A DNA stretch of 64,000 nt, from contig JBBEBE010000008.1 of the NCBI GenBank assembly GCA_040882505.1, positions 310,001 to 374,000 on the forward strand, given 5' to 3'. Below the pieces are notes generated by a model, which searched no databases, had not been told where the DNA came from, and saw nothing but the letters and a program-made list of their open reading frames with translations. Both the position numbers and the translations under genes were made by a program. Position 1 is the first letter of the stretch; every line of letters begins with the position of its first letter. The stretch is from JBBEBE01 sp040882505. Its GTDB lineage: Bacteria; Bacteroidota; Rhodothermia; Balneolales; Balneolaceae. Shown in pieces: positions 42,660 to 52,659 of this stretch.

Positions 42660-43583
42660 TCAGGATTGATTGGCTCTTGGATGAGCCTGTTCGTACAGTG
42701 TCTTTAATCGGCTCATGCTGGTGTGAGTATAGATCTGGGTGGTTCCCAGGCTGGCGTGTCCAAGAAACTCTTTAATGACCCGGATATCGGCACCGGCATC
42801 GAGCATGTGGGTCGCAAAGCTGTGTCGGAGCACGTGCGGGCTCTTCTGTGTCACTTCGCTCACCTGTTTCAAATAGTGTTCCACCTTGCGTTGCAGGGCA
42901 CGTGGATAGATTCTCTGTCCGCCATTTGCCAAGAACAGGGCTTTACGGGCATCACTGTCGGTTTGGGTACCATACAACCCGGGTCGATGTTCCAGGTGTT
43001 CACGGAGTGCATCCAGTGCCGGACTCCCCAACGGGACAATCCGTTTTTTGTTTCCCTTTCCAAGTACATGAAGTTGGGCGCGTGACAGATCCAGATGCTG
43101 AAGATCCAGGCCTGCGAGTTCGGCGACTCGTATACCACTCGAGTAAAAGAGTTCAAGTATGGCCCGATCCTGGATGGATTCGTCCGTTTCGCCGGACGGA
43201 AGCTCCATCAATCGCTCCATCTCTTCGGGTTGAACCGTTTTGGGAAGACGTTTCTCGCTTTTCGGGACAATCAGCATGCGAGCCGGATTGATTTCACAAA
43301 CCCCTCGTTTATGGGCAAACCGAAAAAAAGATCGGAGCGAGGCCACTTTTCGGGCAAGTGTACGCCCGGTCATCCCGGATTCGGCCAAATCACCCAGCCA
43401 CAATCGGAGGGTCAGACGTGTGATCTGTTTGATATCCAACTCTTCCAGAGGTTTGCCCTCTGTTTCTGCCCACCAGTCAAGAAACTGTTCCAAATCGCGG
43501 CGATAGGCGCTCGTCGTGTGAGGGGAGCTTCGCCTCTCCCGGTCAAGCCAGAGAAGAAAGTTGGAGAGCGTCTCGTTGATCAT
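42660..43583 (-). CDS. xerC: Tyrosine recombinase XerC/XerD-like
   Basis: A 307-residue site-specific recombinase that resolves chromosome dimers at dif with a partner. It has an N-terminal SAM-like DNA-binding domain (about 1-95). The catalytic set is Arg in YSSGIRVAEL, Lys in GKGNKKRIV, His-Arg in SPHVLRHSFATHML, His in LGHASLGTTQIYTH, and the nucleophile Tyr in that last block. XerC and XerD cannot be told apart reliably; the symbol is the better guess from housekeeping context. It is first or second in a minus-strand run through hpf and hprK. Confidence 0.87.
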   Translation of the reverse strand: MINETLSNFLLWLDRERRSSPHTTSAYRRDLEQFLDWWAETEGKPLEELDIKQITRLTLRLWLGDLAESGMTGRTLARKVASLRSFFRFAHKRGVCEINPARMLIVPKSEKRLPKTVQPEEMERLMELPSGETDESIQDRAILELFYSSGIRVAELAGLDLQHLDLSRAQLHVLGKGNKKRIVPLGSPALDALREHLEHRPGLYGTQTDSDARKALFLANGGQRIYPRALQRKVEHYLKQVSEVTQKSPHVLRHSFATHMLDAGADIRVIKEFLGHASLGTTQIYTHTSMSRLKTLYEQAHPRANQS

Positions 43584-43639
43584 GGTTCAATATCCAGACT
43601 GTCCGTGTGAATTAAAACCCTTGTTTTTCGATGACCCAA

Positions 43640-44806
43640 TCAGACCGGACGCCCTTTCCAGAGAACGTTGTTTCCGGTCAGGTAATCACCAATGGATTGT
43701 AGACCAAGCAACTGAAACCAACCAACGGCAATGGGGTGTGTCCATGCATAGAATGGATTCCATCGAAACCAGACTGCGAGCCACATCCGTTGCAAGAGGA
43801 TCAGAACAATCGAGAGGGTAGAGAACAGGATCCAGAAGGGTTGATCGTTCCACAGGCCTGCTGGAAGCATCAGGAACGGCAGCACTTGGATGATCGCGTG
43901 CGCGATTCCGGACAGTAAAAACAGAGAGATTCGGTGATCAAATCCAGCCAGAAAGTTCTTTCGAAAACCAGAATGAATGTCCTGTTTTGAATGGTACATC
44001 CTGCAAGATACACTCTCGTGGCCGGTCGCCATCCGAATGGTTCTCCCTGCCGAGAGAATGGCGCGAGCAAGCATGACATCGTCGACCACTTCGTTGCGTA
44101 CCGTTCGGTGCCCACCGATGCCATCATACGCTTCCCGTGTGAAAAACAGACACTGTCCACAAGCCGCGCCAAAATATGGCTGAATACGACTGTAGATGGG
44201 CAACGGCATCCACCAGGGACGACGATTGATCGCTTCGATGGGCAACAATGTGACGAGTGCGTGGTAGACCATCGGAATAAGGATCTTCTCCCATCGGGTT
44301 TCCAACTCCTGAATGGGCCAGACCGTGAGTAGATCGGACGGGGACCTCTCCATTTCATGCAAGAGGCGGGAGACTGTGTCCGGTCGAATCGTCACATCGG
44401 CATCCAGGAACAACAAGAAAGAGCCGGTTGCGTGTCCGGCCAGCTGATGGCACGCCCACGGTTTCCCGAGCCAACCATCCGGCAACGACTTGCCAGAGAG
44501 GATGCGTACCTGGTCGGGGTTTTCTTTGCGAAACGTCTCCAGAATCTGCGGAGTTGCATCGGTCGAACCGTCATCCAGGATCAGGATTTCAATATCGGGA
44601 TATGTTACCTTTCGAAGGGAGTCGATCAGACGGGGCAGGGAGCGCTCTTCATTCCGTGCGGGAACGAGAATGGATATCTGTGGGTTGTTTCGGGGCGTGC
44701 CCGGAAGTAGCGGATGAAAACGAGTGCGATTCATCGCCATTCGGAGAGTGGAAAGAATCAGTGCACCCGTTCCCAGAAGAAGGCACCAGTCGATCAGTGT
44801 CTGCAT
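43640..44806 (-). CDS. GT2 family glycosyltransferase, carotenoid glucosyltransferase (CruC)-like
   Basis: A 388-residue integral membrane glycosyltransferase. An N-terminal helix (LIDWCLLLGTGALILSTLRMAM) precedes the GT-A domain with NPQISILVPARNEERSL, DDGSTD (about 77-82) and DADV (about 130); three or four helices follow in the last 120 residues. It sits head to head with a CrtC-type hydratase gene, which suggests glycosylation of a hydroxylated carotenoid, the role of CruC in green sulfur bacteria. That role is inference. ATG 44806 is chosen, as the frame upstream to 44887 crosses the divergent promoter space. Confidence 0.78.
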   Translation of the reverse strand: MQTLIDWCLLLGTGALILSTLRMAMNRTRFHPLLPGTPRNNPQISILVPARNEERSLPRLIDSLRKVTYPDIEILILDDGSTDATPQILETFRKENPDQVRILSGKSLPDGWLGKPWACHQLAGHATGSFLLFLDADVTIRPDTVSRLLHEMERSPSDLLTVWPIQELETRWEKILIPMVYHALVTLLPIEAINRRPWWMPLPIYSRIQPYFGAACGQCLFFTREAYDGIGGHRTVRNEVVDDVMLARAILSAGRTIRMATGHESVSCRMYHSKQDIHSGFRKNFLAGFDHRISLFLLSGIAHAIIQVLPFLMLPAGLWNDQPFWILFSTLSIVLILLQRMWLAVWFRWNPFYAWTHPIAVGWFQLLGLQSIGDYLTGNNVLWKGRPV

Positions 44807-44911
44807 GACGTTTTTCTTTTGAGTCCTGTCGATCCCGGTCGATTGGATCATTCGTGGATTCAGGACCGGGTATGAACAATATAGCAACCAGAACCGGAGA
44901 TGAGAGGTTCA

Positions 44912-45997
44912 ATGGAGATCTGTTCGGGACGTACGTACGAAGGTGCACATTCGAAACCCGATCCCGGGAGTTACGAGTGGTGGTATTTTGATGGGTGGGA
45001 AGAGGATACCCAGACCGGATTTGTTCTTATTTTCTATGAAGGAAATCCATTCAGCTCCCGATATTTGAATGCCGTTCGAAGAGGGGAACAACGACGGGCC
45101 CAAGAGTTTCCTGCCGTCAGTCTTTCCGTCTATCACCGGGGCAAGCCCGTTTATTATGTCTTCGAAGAGGTACATCTTGATGATGCGCTGATTCAGGCAC
45201 CGGAGAGAATGAGTATGGCCGGATGTCAGTGGACCTTCTCAGAAGAAAACGGGGAGTGGGTCTATTTGCTGAAGATGGACCACCAAATGCCGTCTGGCGA
45301 CACATTGACCGGGTCCATCAAGATGCAATCCCCTCCGTTTGACAAGCATTTGGAAGGGGATCTTCGGGGAGTCTCTATCGATGCGACACCGTCTGGAAAC
45401 CACCGTTGGAATCCGGTTCAACCCGATTCTCGTGTATCCGGACATCTCTCGATCACTGGATACCGTCCCCATGAGATGGATCTGTCAGGCCGCGGCTATC
45501 ATGATCACAATGTGGGGAGTGAGCCAATGTCCGAATCATTTGAACGGTGGTATTGGGGTCGATTTCATCTGCCGGAACAGACGTTCATCTACTATCTCAT
45601 GAAGGAGAACGGGGTGTGGGAGAGGAGAGCATGGCTTTTGTCCGTTGATCGAATCACCGAGCTCTCGTCCGGATTGTGGGTCCTCGAGGACAAAGAGAGA
45701 AACTGTTTTGGTCTTGACTCGCCCCGAAGGCTACGATATGAAGACGAGAAGTTCTCTCTGCAGATTGATCAAGCAGATCGACTGGATAACGGACCGTTCT
45801 ATCAACGGTATGCAAGTCGTCTTCTGTTTCGGGACGGGGAGGCGATCTTTCAGAGTGAGGGGATCAGCGAAGTGATTCGTCCAAACCGGATCGATTGGCG
45901 ATGGGTTCGGCCCTTGGTCGATATGCGAATTCGCTATCCCGACCGGCCGCCACACTGGGTACAGCGCTCGTCTCGACTCTATCGGTGGACATGGTGA
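44912..45997 (+). CDS. crtC: Carotenoid 1,2-hydratase (CrtC-like)
   Basis: A 361-residue protein with the CrtC/lipocalin-like architecture. The N-terminal SYEWWYFDG motif and the middle GRGYHDHNVG motif are typical of hydroxyneurosporene synthases, which add water across the 1,2 double bond of acyclic carotenoid ends. The C-terminal part has the WVLEDKERN and RIDWRWVRPL regions. It is divergent from a CruC-like glycosyltransferase gene. The start at 44912 has GAGAGG four bases upstream; ATG 44900 is an alternative. Activity on carotenoids is well supported by motif, but AttH-like relatives share the fold. Confidence 0.8.
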   Translation: MEICSGRTYEGAHSKPDPGSYEWWYFDGWEEDTQTGFVLIFYEGNPFSSRYLNAVRRGEQRRAQEFPAVSLSVYHRGKPVYYVFEEVHLDDALIQAPERMSMAGCQWTFSEENGEWVYLLKMDHQMPSGDTLTGSIKMQSPPFDKHLEGDLRGVSIDATPSGNHRWNPVQPDSRVSGHLSITGYRPHEMDLSGRGYHDHNVGSEPMSESFERWYWGRFHLPEQTFIYYLMKENGVWERRAWLLSVDRITELSSGLWVLEDKERNCFGLDSPRRLRYEDEKFSLQIDQADRLDNGPFYQRYASRLLFRDGEAIFQSEGISEVIRPNRIDWRWVRPLVDMRIRYPDRPPHWVQRSSRLYRWTW

Positions 45998-46071
45998 ACC
46001 TGTGAATTCAGACTTCTTCTGTCGTGACGGGTTCAAACAAAACGGCCCCTCCATTCCTGGAGAACGAGCGG

Positions 46072-47073
46072 TTACCTACCGATCGCCTTTTTGATTCGAT
46101 TCTCAAGTGCGGGAAGAATCGGGTGACAGAAGGTTTTCGGAAGAGGTTCAATCCGAATGTTGGCGAGCCCGTGGGCATCTGCAGACCGGAAGAGATCGTA
46201 GAGTTGGCGAGCCATCCGCTCGAAATCACCATCCATGTAATACTGATGGGGGACGGATGGAATTTTATCGCCATGCGTAATGAAGAGTGTCTGGTCCGGG
46301 TCCGACGTGTTGTCTCCCGATTGGTACCAACGCACCTCGGCATCCGGTTTGTAGTGGGTATACTTCATGCCCGGACTGCGGGGAGTACGGGTCGAACCAT
46401 CTGAAGCCTGGATGGATCGCCCCGTAGTTGTTTCCAGGGTCTCTCGCGAATAGTATCCGGGTCTGAGCAGTGTCCACGGCTCTTGGTGCAGATCCAGAAC
46501 TGTGGATTCAAGACCGATATCACACGGTCCTCCGTCAAGAATGAATAGCTGGTCACCAAAATCTTCACGAACATGTGCCGCTGCCGTAGGACTTGGCCGG
46601 CCGGATCGGTTGGCACTGGGGGCTACGAGTGGTCCGCTCTGTTCAATGAGTGCTTGTGCGACCGGATGTGCAGGCATCCGAAGTGCAACCGTATCCAACC
46701 CGCCTGTAACAAGATCGAGAACATTTGGTTGGCGGGGAAGAACGACGGTCAGTGGACCCGGCCAGAATTGATCAAGCAGTGTGTCCAACCCCTCTGTCTC
46801 TACGCGGGCAAAGAGGGGAACCTGCTCGCGGTTCGAGAGGTGAACGATGAGTGGATTGTCGGATGGACGTCCTTTGAGATCGAATACGTGCTGAATCGCC
46901 TCGGGATTGTCGGTTCGGGCCCCGAGACCATATACGGTTTCGGTCGGGAATGCGACCACTCCACCCCCGACAAGCGTATCGGCAGCCTTCCGGATCTCCC
47001 GGTCGGAGATGTTCAAGACACGTTCGGGATCGGGGCGATACGGTGGTTGTCTGTTCGGTTCCGATGGGGCCAT
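46072..47073 (-). CDS. L-threonylcarbamoyladenylate synthase (Sua5 type)
   Basis: A 333-residue enzyme that makes the threonylcarbamoyl-AMP used for t6A37 in ANN-decoding tRNAs. The YrdC domain (about 25-215) shows AFPTETVYGLGARTDNPEAI, KGRPSDNPLIVHL, WPGPLTVVLPR, ALRMPAHPVAQAL and VAPSANRSGRPSPT. The linker SPGMKYTHYKPDAEV and C-terminal Sua5 domain are present, so it is Sua5 rather than the short TsaC. The start at 47073 is chosen because codons further upstream overlap the mfd gene. Confidence 0.93.
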   Translation of the reverse strand: MAPSEPNRQPPYRPDPERVLNISDREIRKAADTLVGGGVVAFPTETVYGLGARTDNPEAIQHVFDLKGRPSDNPLIVHLSNREQVPLFARVETEGLDTLLDQFWPGPLTVVLPRQPNVLDLVTGGLDTVALRMPAHPVAQALIEQSGPLVAPSANRSGRPSPTAAAHVREDFGDQLFILDGGPCDIGLESTVLDLHQEPWTLLRPGYYSRETLETTTGRSIQASDGSTRTPRSPGMKYTHYKPDAEVRWYQSGDNTSDPDQTLFITHGDKIPSVPHQYYMDGDFERMARQLYDLFRSADAHGLANIRIEPLPKTFCHPILPALENRIKKAIGR

Positions 47074-47086
47074 GGTCAGATGCTTG

Positions 47087-50000
47087 TCAGTTGACGACGG
47101 ATTGAGTGAGGCCCTCCTGCAGGGCAAGAAGTCGATCCCGGGTCTCTTTAAGCCCCGGGATGTCTTGAAGAACCAGACGAACCGCTTCCTTTTTCTGGAT
47201 GAGTTGATAGCTGTCTCCGTCCGTCTCCTGAATGGACTGCAAGAGTTTCTGGAACAAGCCGCTGCCATAGAAGTGCTCGCCGAGGGGGCGGTCACTCCGC
47301 GGACAGAGCAGCCAGATACGTCCCGCCCGTATGGTCACTTTTTTCAGATAGAGGGTAGAGGCAAGAAGCCGGATTTCTGCTGCCAGCCAAAGATTTGTTG
47401 CCTCGTCCGGCAACGGGCCGAACCGGTCTCGAATCTCCTCTTTCCACTCTTCGATCTGGTCCAGTGTATCTGCATTCGAGAGTTTTCGATAGAGGTTCAA
47501 CCGCTCGACGTCATCCTGGACATAGTCATCTGCCAGCAATGCCGGGAGATCGAATTCAACCTGGGTATCGGGGGCTTCCACAACCGGTGGACCCGTTTCA
47601 AATTGGTCGCTGTACTCCTCTCGCTTGATCTCTTGAACCGCTTCGTCCAGAATCTTGGTATACATTTCGAATCCGATCTCGTTGATAAACCCGCTCTGCT
47701 CGGCTCCCAGAATGTCCCCGGCACCCCGAATGTCGAGGTCACGCATGGCAATATTGAAGCCGGACCCCAGATCCGAAAACTCTTCAAGAGCCATCAGTCG
47801 TTTTCTGGCGTCACTCGTGAGCGTCTGGATCGGAGGAGTGAGGAGGTAGCAGTACGCTTTTCGATTGGATCGACCGACCCGACCCCGTAATTGGTGCAAC
47901 TCAGAAAGACCGAAGTGGTTGGCGTTGTTGATCAGAATGGTATTGGCATTGCCGATGTCGATTCCGTTTTCGACAATGTTGGTCGAGACCAGTACATCGA
48001 ATTTGTGATTGTAGAAGTCGTGAATGATACGCTCGAGTTGGGCAGGTTGCATTTGTCCATGCCCGTGCCGGACCCGAATTCCCGGGATCAAGCCACGAAT
48101 GACATCGGCCATCTGTTCAATGTTCTTGACCCGATTGTGAATAAAGAAGACCTGCCCCCCACGTGACTGCTCGAGCAGGATGGCATCCCGGATGAGATCT
48201 TGATTGAAGCTGTGAATCTCGGTGTAGACGGGTTGTCGATTGGGAGGTGGCGTATGAATGAGGCTCAGGTCGCGTGCACCCATCAGCGAGAACTGCAGGG
48301 TTCTCGGAATGGGAGTCGCTGTGAGGGTCAGAACATCCAGACTGGCTCGAAGCTCTTTGAGGCGCTCCTTGACCTGAACACCAAAACGTTGCTCTTCGTC
48401 AATAACCATGAGGCCAAGCTCTTTGAATTCAATATCCTTGGATACGATTCGGTGCGTACCGATCAGGATGTCGACCTGTCCCTCTTTCAGACGTTCGATG
48501 ACCTCTTTCTGCTCTGCGGTGCTTCGGAATCGGGAGAGAACTTCGATTTCGATCGGGAATCCATCCATCCGTTTCCGGAATGTCAGATAGTGTTGGTCGG
48601 CGAGAAGCGTCGTCGGTACCAGGATGGCGACCTGTTTTTGATCCATCACGGCCTTGAATGCCGCCCGAATTGCCACTTCGGTTTTGCCGAATCCGACATC
48701 TCCACATACGAGACGATCCATCGGTTGTTCCGACTCCATGTCACGCTTGACAGCTTCAATAGCGGCCATTTGATCCGGGGTCTCTTCGAATTCGAACCGC
48801 GCCTCCATCTCTTTCTGCCAGGAATTGTCGGGTTGGTATGAGTGGGCTTTCTGTGCTTTTCGTTTGGCGTACAGCTCAATCAACTCCCGGGCGATGTCCT
48901 TGACCTTCGTGCGGGTTCGACTCTTCTTTTTGGCCCATTCACCCGACCCGAGTTTGGTGATTTTCGGGGCATTCCCCTCTTTCCCGGAGTATTTCTGGAG
49001 CTTGTGGAGGCTGGAGACATTCACATAGAGGGTAGAGTTCTCCTGATAGGTGAGAACGGCCACCTCTTGAAGGCTCTTCTTTACTTCAATGGTCTTGAAT
49101 CCCGAAAACGTACCGATCCCGTAATCTACATGAACAACGTAGTCGCCCACATTCAGATCCCGCAACTCTTTGAAGGAGAGTCCGCCCCGAACCCGCTTCT
49201 TTTTCTTGAGAGCAGGTCTGTGGTACCGGTTGAAGATCTGGTGATCCGTGAGCAGTCCGATCTTTTGGTCGGGAAGAAGGAATCCCTCATGCAAATCGGC
49301 CGTGGTCATCCGGTAGTTGAACCCTTCCCGGGACTCCTGAAGGAGCTCCTCGAATCGTTCTCGCTGGGCATCGGTCGAACAGCAGATCCAGAGGTCGTAT
49401 CCCTCACCGGTCCGTCGACGAATCTCTTCCCGAAGCAGGGAAAAGCTGCCATTGATTTCGGGATGAGCCGTGGCGTTCAGCGTGAGCGTGGTATCCACGG
49501 CTTCAATCTGCTCAGAGAAGGTCCCCGTTACAAAGAGCGGGTACGCGTTCATGGCGTCTTGTAACGCCCGGGCAGAGAGCCATTCGTTGTCCGGAGCAGG
49601 AAGCGGTTCATCGCTCTTGTTATGAATGTCGACGGCCTGATTGTAGATCTCGTCCAGACGGGCGAGGACAAGGTCGGGTTCATGCAGAATCAGAAGAGTG
49701 TCGTCGGGGAGGTACTCGAGCAGACTCTCCTTGATCCCGTCCTCGGGTGTGGTGGTTGCAGGTGTGAATCTCGCCTCGTTCAGAAAGGAGATGGATCGCT
49801 GGGAATCGGCGTCGAATTCCCGGATCGATTCAATCTCGTCACCAAAAAATTCAATTCGGACCGGGTAGTCGGCTGTATACGGATAGATATCGAAAATCCC
49901 CCCCCGAGAGGCGAATTCGCCAGGTTCTGCCACAAAACGGACCGATTCGTAGCCCAGAGAATCGAGCGATGTTTTCAGGGAGTCAAGGGTGTGGTGTTCG

Positions 50001-50449
50001 CCTTGGGAAATTGTGAGTGTAAGAGCGTGGAATGCGGTGGGAGAGATCAACTTTTCTGCGATGGCCTCTGCGCTGGTAAAGAGAAGAGGCTGGTGTCGAT
50101 CCTGGACAGCATCCAGGACATCGGCGCGTTCGACAGAAGAGGAGAGATCGGTAACCTGTTCTCGATCGTACGGTTTCTTGTGAGTCGCCGGGAATAACAA
50201 CGGATGCAGATCGGCGTCAATTTGCGAGAGATCGGATGCCATGGATGCCGATATCTGCGGATCGGCAGAGACCATGAGTATCGGACGGCCCAATCGAATC
50301 AATTCACGAATCCAGTAGCTGAACGAGGAGCCACGGAACTGGCGAAGTTCAATCGTCGATGGGTGTTCAATCCACATCCGGAGTTGATCCGTGTCGGCCA
50401 ATTTCTGGATGGCCGTCTGAAGCGAGGTGTGAAGAAGTGCGTCACTCAT
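47087..50449 (-). CDS. mfd: Transcription-repair coupling factor Mfd
   Basis: A 1120-residue ATPase that removes stalled RNA polymerase and recruits UvrAB. The UvrB-like N-terminal modules (about 1-330) are followed by the polymerase-interacting domain, with LNVGDYVVHVDYGIGTFSGF near the start, then helicase motifs: the Walker A GDVGFGKTEVAIRAAF, Walker B as VIDEEQRFGVQ, TLTATPIPRTLQFSL and LRGRVGRSNRKAYCYLLTP. The C-terminal UvrA-binding regulatory domain is present (TNLWLAAEIRLLASTLYLKKV). Length is normal. It lies between batA and sua5 in a minus-strand operon. Confidence 0.95.
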   Translation of the reverse strand: MSDALLHTSLQTAIQKLADTDQLRMWIEHPSTIELRQFRGSSFSYWIRELIRLGRPILMVSADPQISASMASDLSQIDADLHPLLFPATHKKPYDREQVTDLSSSVERADVLDAVQDRHQPLLFTSAEAIAEKLISPTAFHALTLTISQGEHHTLDSLKTSLDSLGYESVRFVAEPGEFASRGGIFDIYPYTADYPVRIEFFGDEIESIREFDADSQRSISFLNEARFTPATTTPEDGIKESLLEYLPDDTLLILHEPDLVLARLDEIYNQAVDIHNKSDEPLPAPDNEWLSARALQDAMNAYPLFVTGTFSEQIEAVDTTLTLNATAHPEINGSFSLLREEIRRRTGEGYDLWICCSTDAQRERFEELLQESREGFNYRMTTADLHEGFLLPDQKIGLLTDHQIFNRYHRPALKKKKRVRGGLSFKELRDLNVGDYVVHVDYGIGTFSGFKTIEVKKSLQEVAVLTYQENSTLYVNVSSLHKLQKYSGKEGNAPKITKLGSGEWAKKKSRTRTKVKDIARELIELYAKRKAQKAHSYQPDNSWQKEMEARFEFEETPDQMAAIEAVKRDMESEQPMDRLVCGDVGFGKTEVAIRAAFKAVMDQKQVAILVPTTLLADQHYLTFRKRMDGFPIEIEVLSRFRSTAEQKEVIERLKEGQVDILIGTHRIVSKDIEFKELGLMVIDEEQRFGVQVKERLKELRASLDVLTLTATPIPRTLQFSLMGARDLSLIHTPPPNRQPVYTEIHSFNQDLIRDAILLEQSRGGQVFFIHNRVKNIEQMADVIRGLIPGIRVRHGHGQMQPAQLERIIHDFYNHKFDVLVSTNIVENGIDIGNANTILINNANHFGLSELHQLRGRVGRSNRKAYCYLLTPPIQTLTSDARKRLMALEEFSDLGSGFNIAMRDLDIRGAGDILGAEQSGFINEIGFEMYTKILDEAVQEIKREEYSDQFETGPPVVEAPDTQVEFDLPALLADDYVQDDVERLNLYRKLSNADTLDQIEEWKEEIRDRFGPLPDEATNLWLAAEIRLLASTLYLKKVTIRAGRIWLLCPRSDRPLGEHFYGSGLFQKLLQSIQETDGDSYQLIQKKEAVRLVLQDIPGLKETRDRLLALQEGLTQSVVN

Positions 50450-50491
50450 GGTCTCAATGCGTCATCATGAAATTTCGGTAGAAGCTCCTGA

Positions 50492-51484
50492 TCACTCGAC
50501 AACGGGCCGGAAGAGCCACTGTTCGGAAATGAGGGCCAGCATCCAGAGAAGAACGGCCGGAAGCAGAAACCTGTCATAGTGGTCTTCTCTGTCTGTATAG
50601 ATAATCTCGTCAATTTCGCTCTGCTCCAGTTGATCGATCTCTTGGTAGATATCCGAGAGCTCGTCTGTATTGGTTGCCCGGAAATAGCGGCCTCCCGTCA
50701 TGGTGGCAATCCGGGTGAGCATCTCTTCATCGATATTGACTTCAATATGTTGGTATCGAGTTCCGAAGACCGGGTCCCGAATCGGATAGGGAGCGGTACC
50801 ACGTGTCCCCACACCGATGGTGTAGATTCGAATATTGTGGGTGGCGGCCAATTCGCCAGCCGTCAATGGATCAATCTCTCCTGCATTGTTGAGACCGTCC
50901 GTGAGCAGAATGATGATCCGGCTCACGGCATCACTCTCCCGTAGTCGATTGATGGCCGTTGCAATGCCGAGACCGATGGCCGTACCATCTTGTACCATCC
51001 CTACGTCAATTTCCTGCAATCGATTCTGGATCAGTTGTTGATCCAGCGTCGGAGGGACCGCCGTAAAGCTCTGTCTGGCAAACACATTGATTCCCACTCG
51101 ATCATGCGTGCGGCGAGTGACGAAATCGGAGGCGATCTGTTTGGCGGCTACCAACCGGTTTGGTTCGAAATCTTCGGCCAGCATGGAAGACGAGATATCC
51201 ATGGATAGAACGATTTCAATGCCTTCGACCTGCTGTTCAACGGTCGAAAATTGTGTTTGTGGACGGGCAAGGGCCAGAATGATCAGTCCCAGTCCGCACA
51301 AATAGAATGCGGGAGCGATCCAGCGGGCCCGAATCCGGAGTGTCTTGGGAAGATCACGAGCTGTTTGGACGGCCGTGAACAGAAGTACAGGATGGCGATG
51401 GCGGAGGAGACGCCAGATCCAAAGCCCGCCCAATACAGGAAGCAGAAGCAAGAGCCAAAAGAAGTGTGGATCTGCCCATGTCAT
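50492..51484 (-). CDS. batA: BatA-like VWA-domain membrane protein
   Basis: A 330-residue protein with N-terminal membrane segments (about 8-25 and 55-75), a von Willebrand A domain and a C-terminal helix. The metal-ion site DISSSM is near 94-99, with Thr in QDGTAIG and Asp in LLTDGLNNAG completing MIDAS. BatA proteins form part of the aerotolerance/Bat complex of Bacteroidota and spirochaetes. It overlaps the upstream DUF4381-like gene by four bases. The companion batB and TPR-domain batC/E genes are not seen in the window. Confidence 0.88.
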   Translation of the reverse strand: MTWADPHFFWLLLLLPVLGGLWIWRLLRHRHPVLLFTAVQTARDLPKTLRIRARWIAPAFYLCGLGLIILALARPQTQFSTVEQQVEGIEIVLSMDISSSMLAEDFEPNRLVAAKQIASDFVTRRTHDRVGINVFARQSFTAVPPTLDQQLIQNRLQEIDVGMVQDGTAIGLGIATAINRLRESDAVSRIIILLTDGLNNAGEIDPLTAGELAATHNIRIYTIGVGTRGTAPYPIRDPVFGTRYQHIEVNIDEEMLTRIATMTGGRYFRATNTDELSDIYQEIDQLEQSEIDEIIYTDREDHYDRFLLPAVLLWMLALISEQWLFRPVVE

Positions 51485-52545
51485 GGTTGATCCTCCGACA
51501 GATCCAGGGATTCAGATACCATGGATTCGGTTGGCCTGCTACGTGAATGGTCTGCACGCAGACGCTCGATTTTCTGCAGATCTTCGGTTCGTGCAATCTG
51601 GAGAAATTGGAGGGCAGCCTGTCTAAGATTTTGGATGTCCTCAATGGTTGGCTGGTAGCGGGCAAATTTGATACGATCGGCAAGCAGGAAGAGGTCGCGA
51701 AGGGAGCGAATGACAAGTTCTTTTGCCGGCCACTCCCTGAGACTCCGGAGGATTTCACTGGAGGTTAGTTCCAGCGCTTGAATATCGTATACACGCTCCA
51801 GATACGTACGGACAGCGTTCCCGAGTTCAACAGTCGAGGGAGTCGGATTGTGAATCAACTCTGAAGGTGGAGTGGATGTTGCTCTCTGAATGGATCGTTC
51901 CAACTCCCGAAGAGGATCCACAAATGGACGGGGTGGGATCGAAACAGAGGGAACAGGTTCTTCTTGATGATTGCGATATCGATGATAGAGCCAGAAACCG
52001 ATGATGCAGGCAATGAACAAGAGGAGGAGCCAAGGCCAGATCCGGCGGGCAAAATCATAGAGGGGCTTCAGCGGGCGAAACTCTGCGTCCGGTTCGGTAA
52101 TGGAACGAAAGTAGAGGGGAAGCTCCGGGCTGTGCAGTGAGAGCGTATCACCGGATGCGGTCTGCAGATAGATCGATACTGAAGAGAGAGTCGTGTCCTG
52201 TACCCCAAAATATTGGAGGCGGAAGCGGAGGCTGTCCCGATTCTCAAGCGGCTGGAAACGTTCGCGAGCAAGAAGGTGAATATCGTCGGTTTCCAGGGAC
52301 TCTCCGTCAGGAAGAGAGAGGATCTCTTCATTGGACTCTCGCTGGAGAACCAGGATAAGATGAAACGGTTCACCGACTTCAACAGAGTCTTGATCCATAT
52401 AGGTGTGAAGCTGTTGTGCCCGAATGGTTTCTGTCATGGATAGAGCCATCCAGAGCCAGACGAGCATCAGGGCGGCTGGTTGGAACCGATTGGATCGGCA
52501 ACGGTATAAACGTCGATCAGTGGTGCTTCTCTGCATCGTATTCAT
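51481..52545 (-). CDS. Bat-system membrane protein (DUF4381/BatX-like)
   Basis: A 354-residue protein with a signal segment (LMLVWLWMALSMTETIRA), a periplasmic beta-rich part similar to a BatD N-terminal domain (VGEPFHLILVLQRES), and one transmembrane helix at about 165-190 (WLLLLFIACIIGFWLYHRY). The cytoplasmic C-terminus has DPLRELERSIQ and an EILRSLREW region. Such proteins lie between DUF58 and BatA genes in many Bacteroidota. The N-terminus is uncertain (52545 or 52536; the open frame to 52590 lacks support). It overlaps batA by four bases. Confidence 0.7.
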   Translation of the reverse strand: MNTMQRSTTDRRLYRCRSNRFQPAALMLVWLWMALSMTETIRAQQLHTYMDQDSVEVGEPFHLILVLQRESNEEILSLPDGESLETDDIHLLARERFQPLENRDSLRFRLQYFGVQDTTLSSVSIYLQTASGDTLSLHSPELPLYFRSITEPDAEFRPLKPLYDFARRIWPWLLLLFIACIIGFWLYHRYRNHQEEPVPSVSIPPRPFVDPLRELERSIQRATSTPPSELIHNPTPSTVELGNAVRTYLERVYDIQALELTSSEILRSLREWPAKELVIRSLRDLFLLADRIKFARYQPTIEDIQNLRQAALQFLQIARTEDLQKIERLRADHSRSRPTESMVSESLDLSEDQP

Positions 52546-52659
52546 CAAAGGGAATGAAAATACAACGAAATGACCGATCGAAAAAACCAAATCTTGCTTG
52601 AATGATCAAAAATTCAACCTCTTATTTTATAAATTATTACATATTTTTTTGGTGAATGG

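Noticed and set aside
46907..47890. A 327-codon plus-strand open frame opposite mfd and sua5
   Set aside because: Both genes below it are clear; the frame has no motif and no ribosome-binding site.
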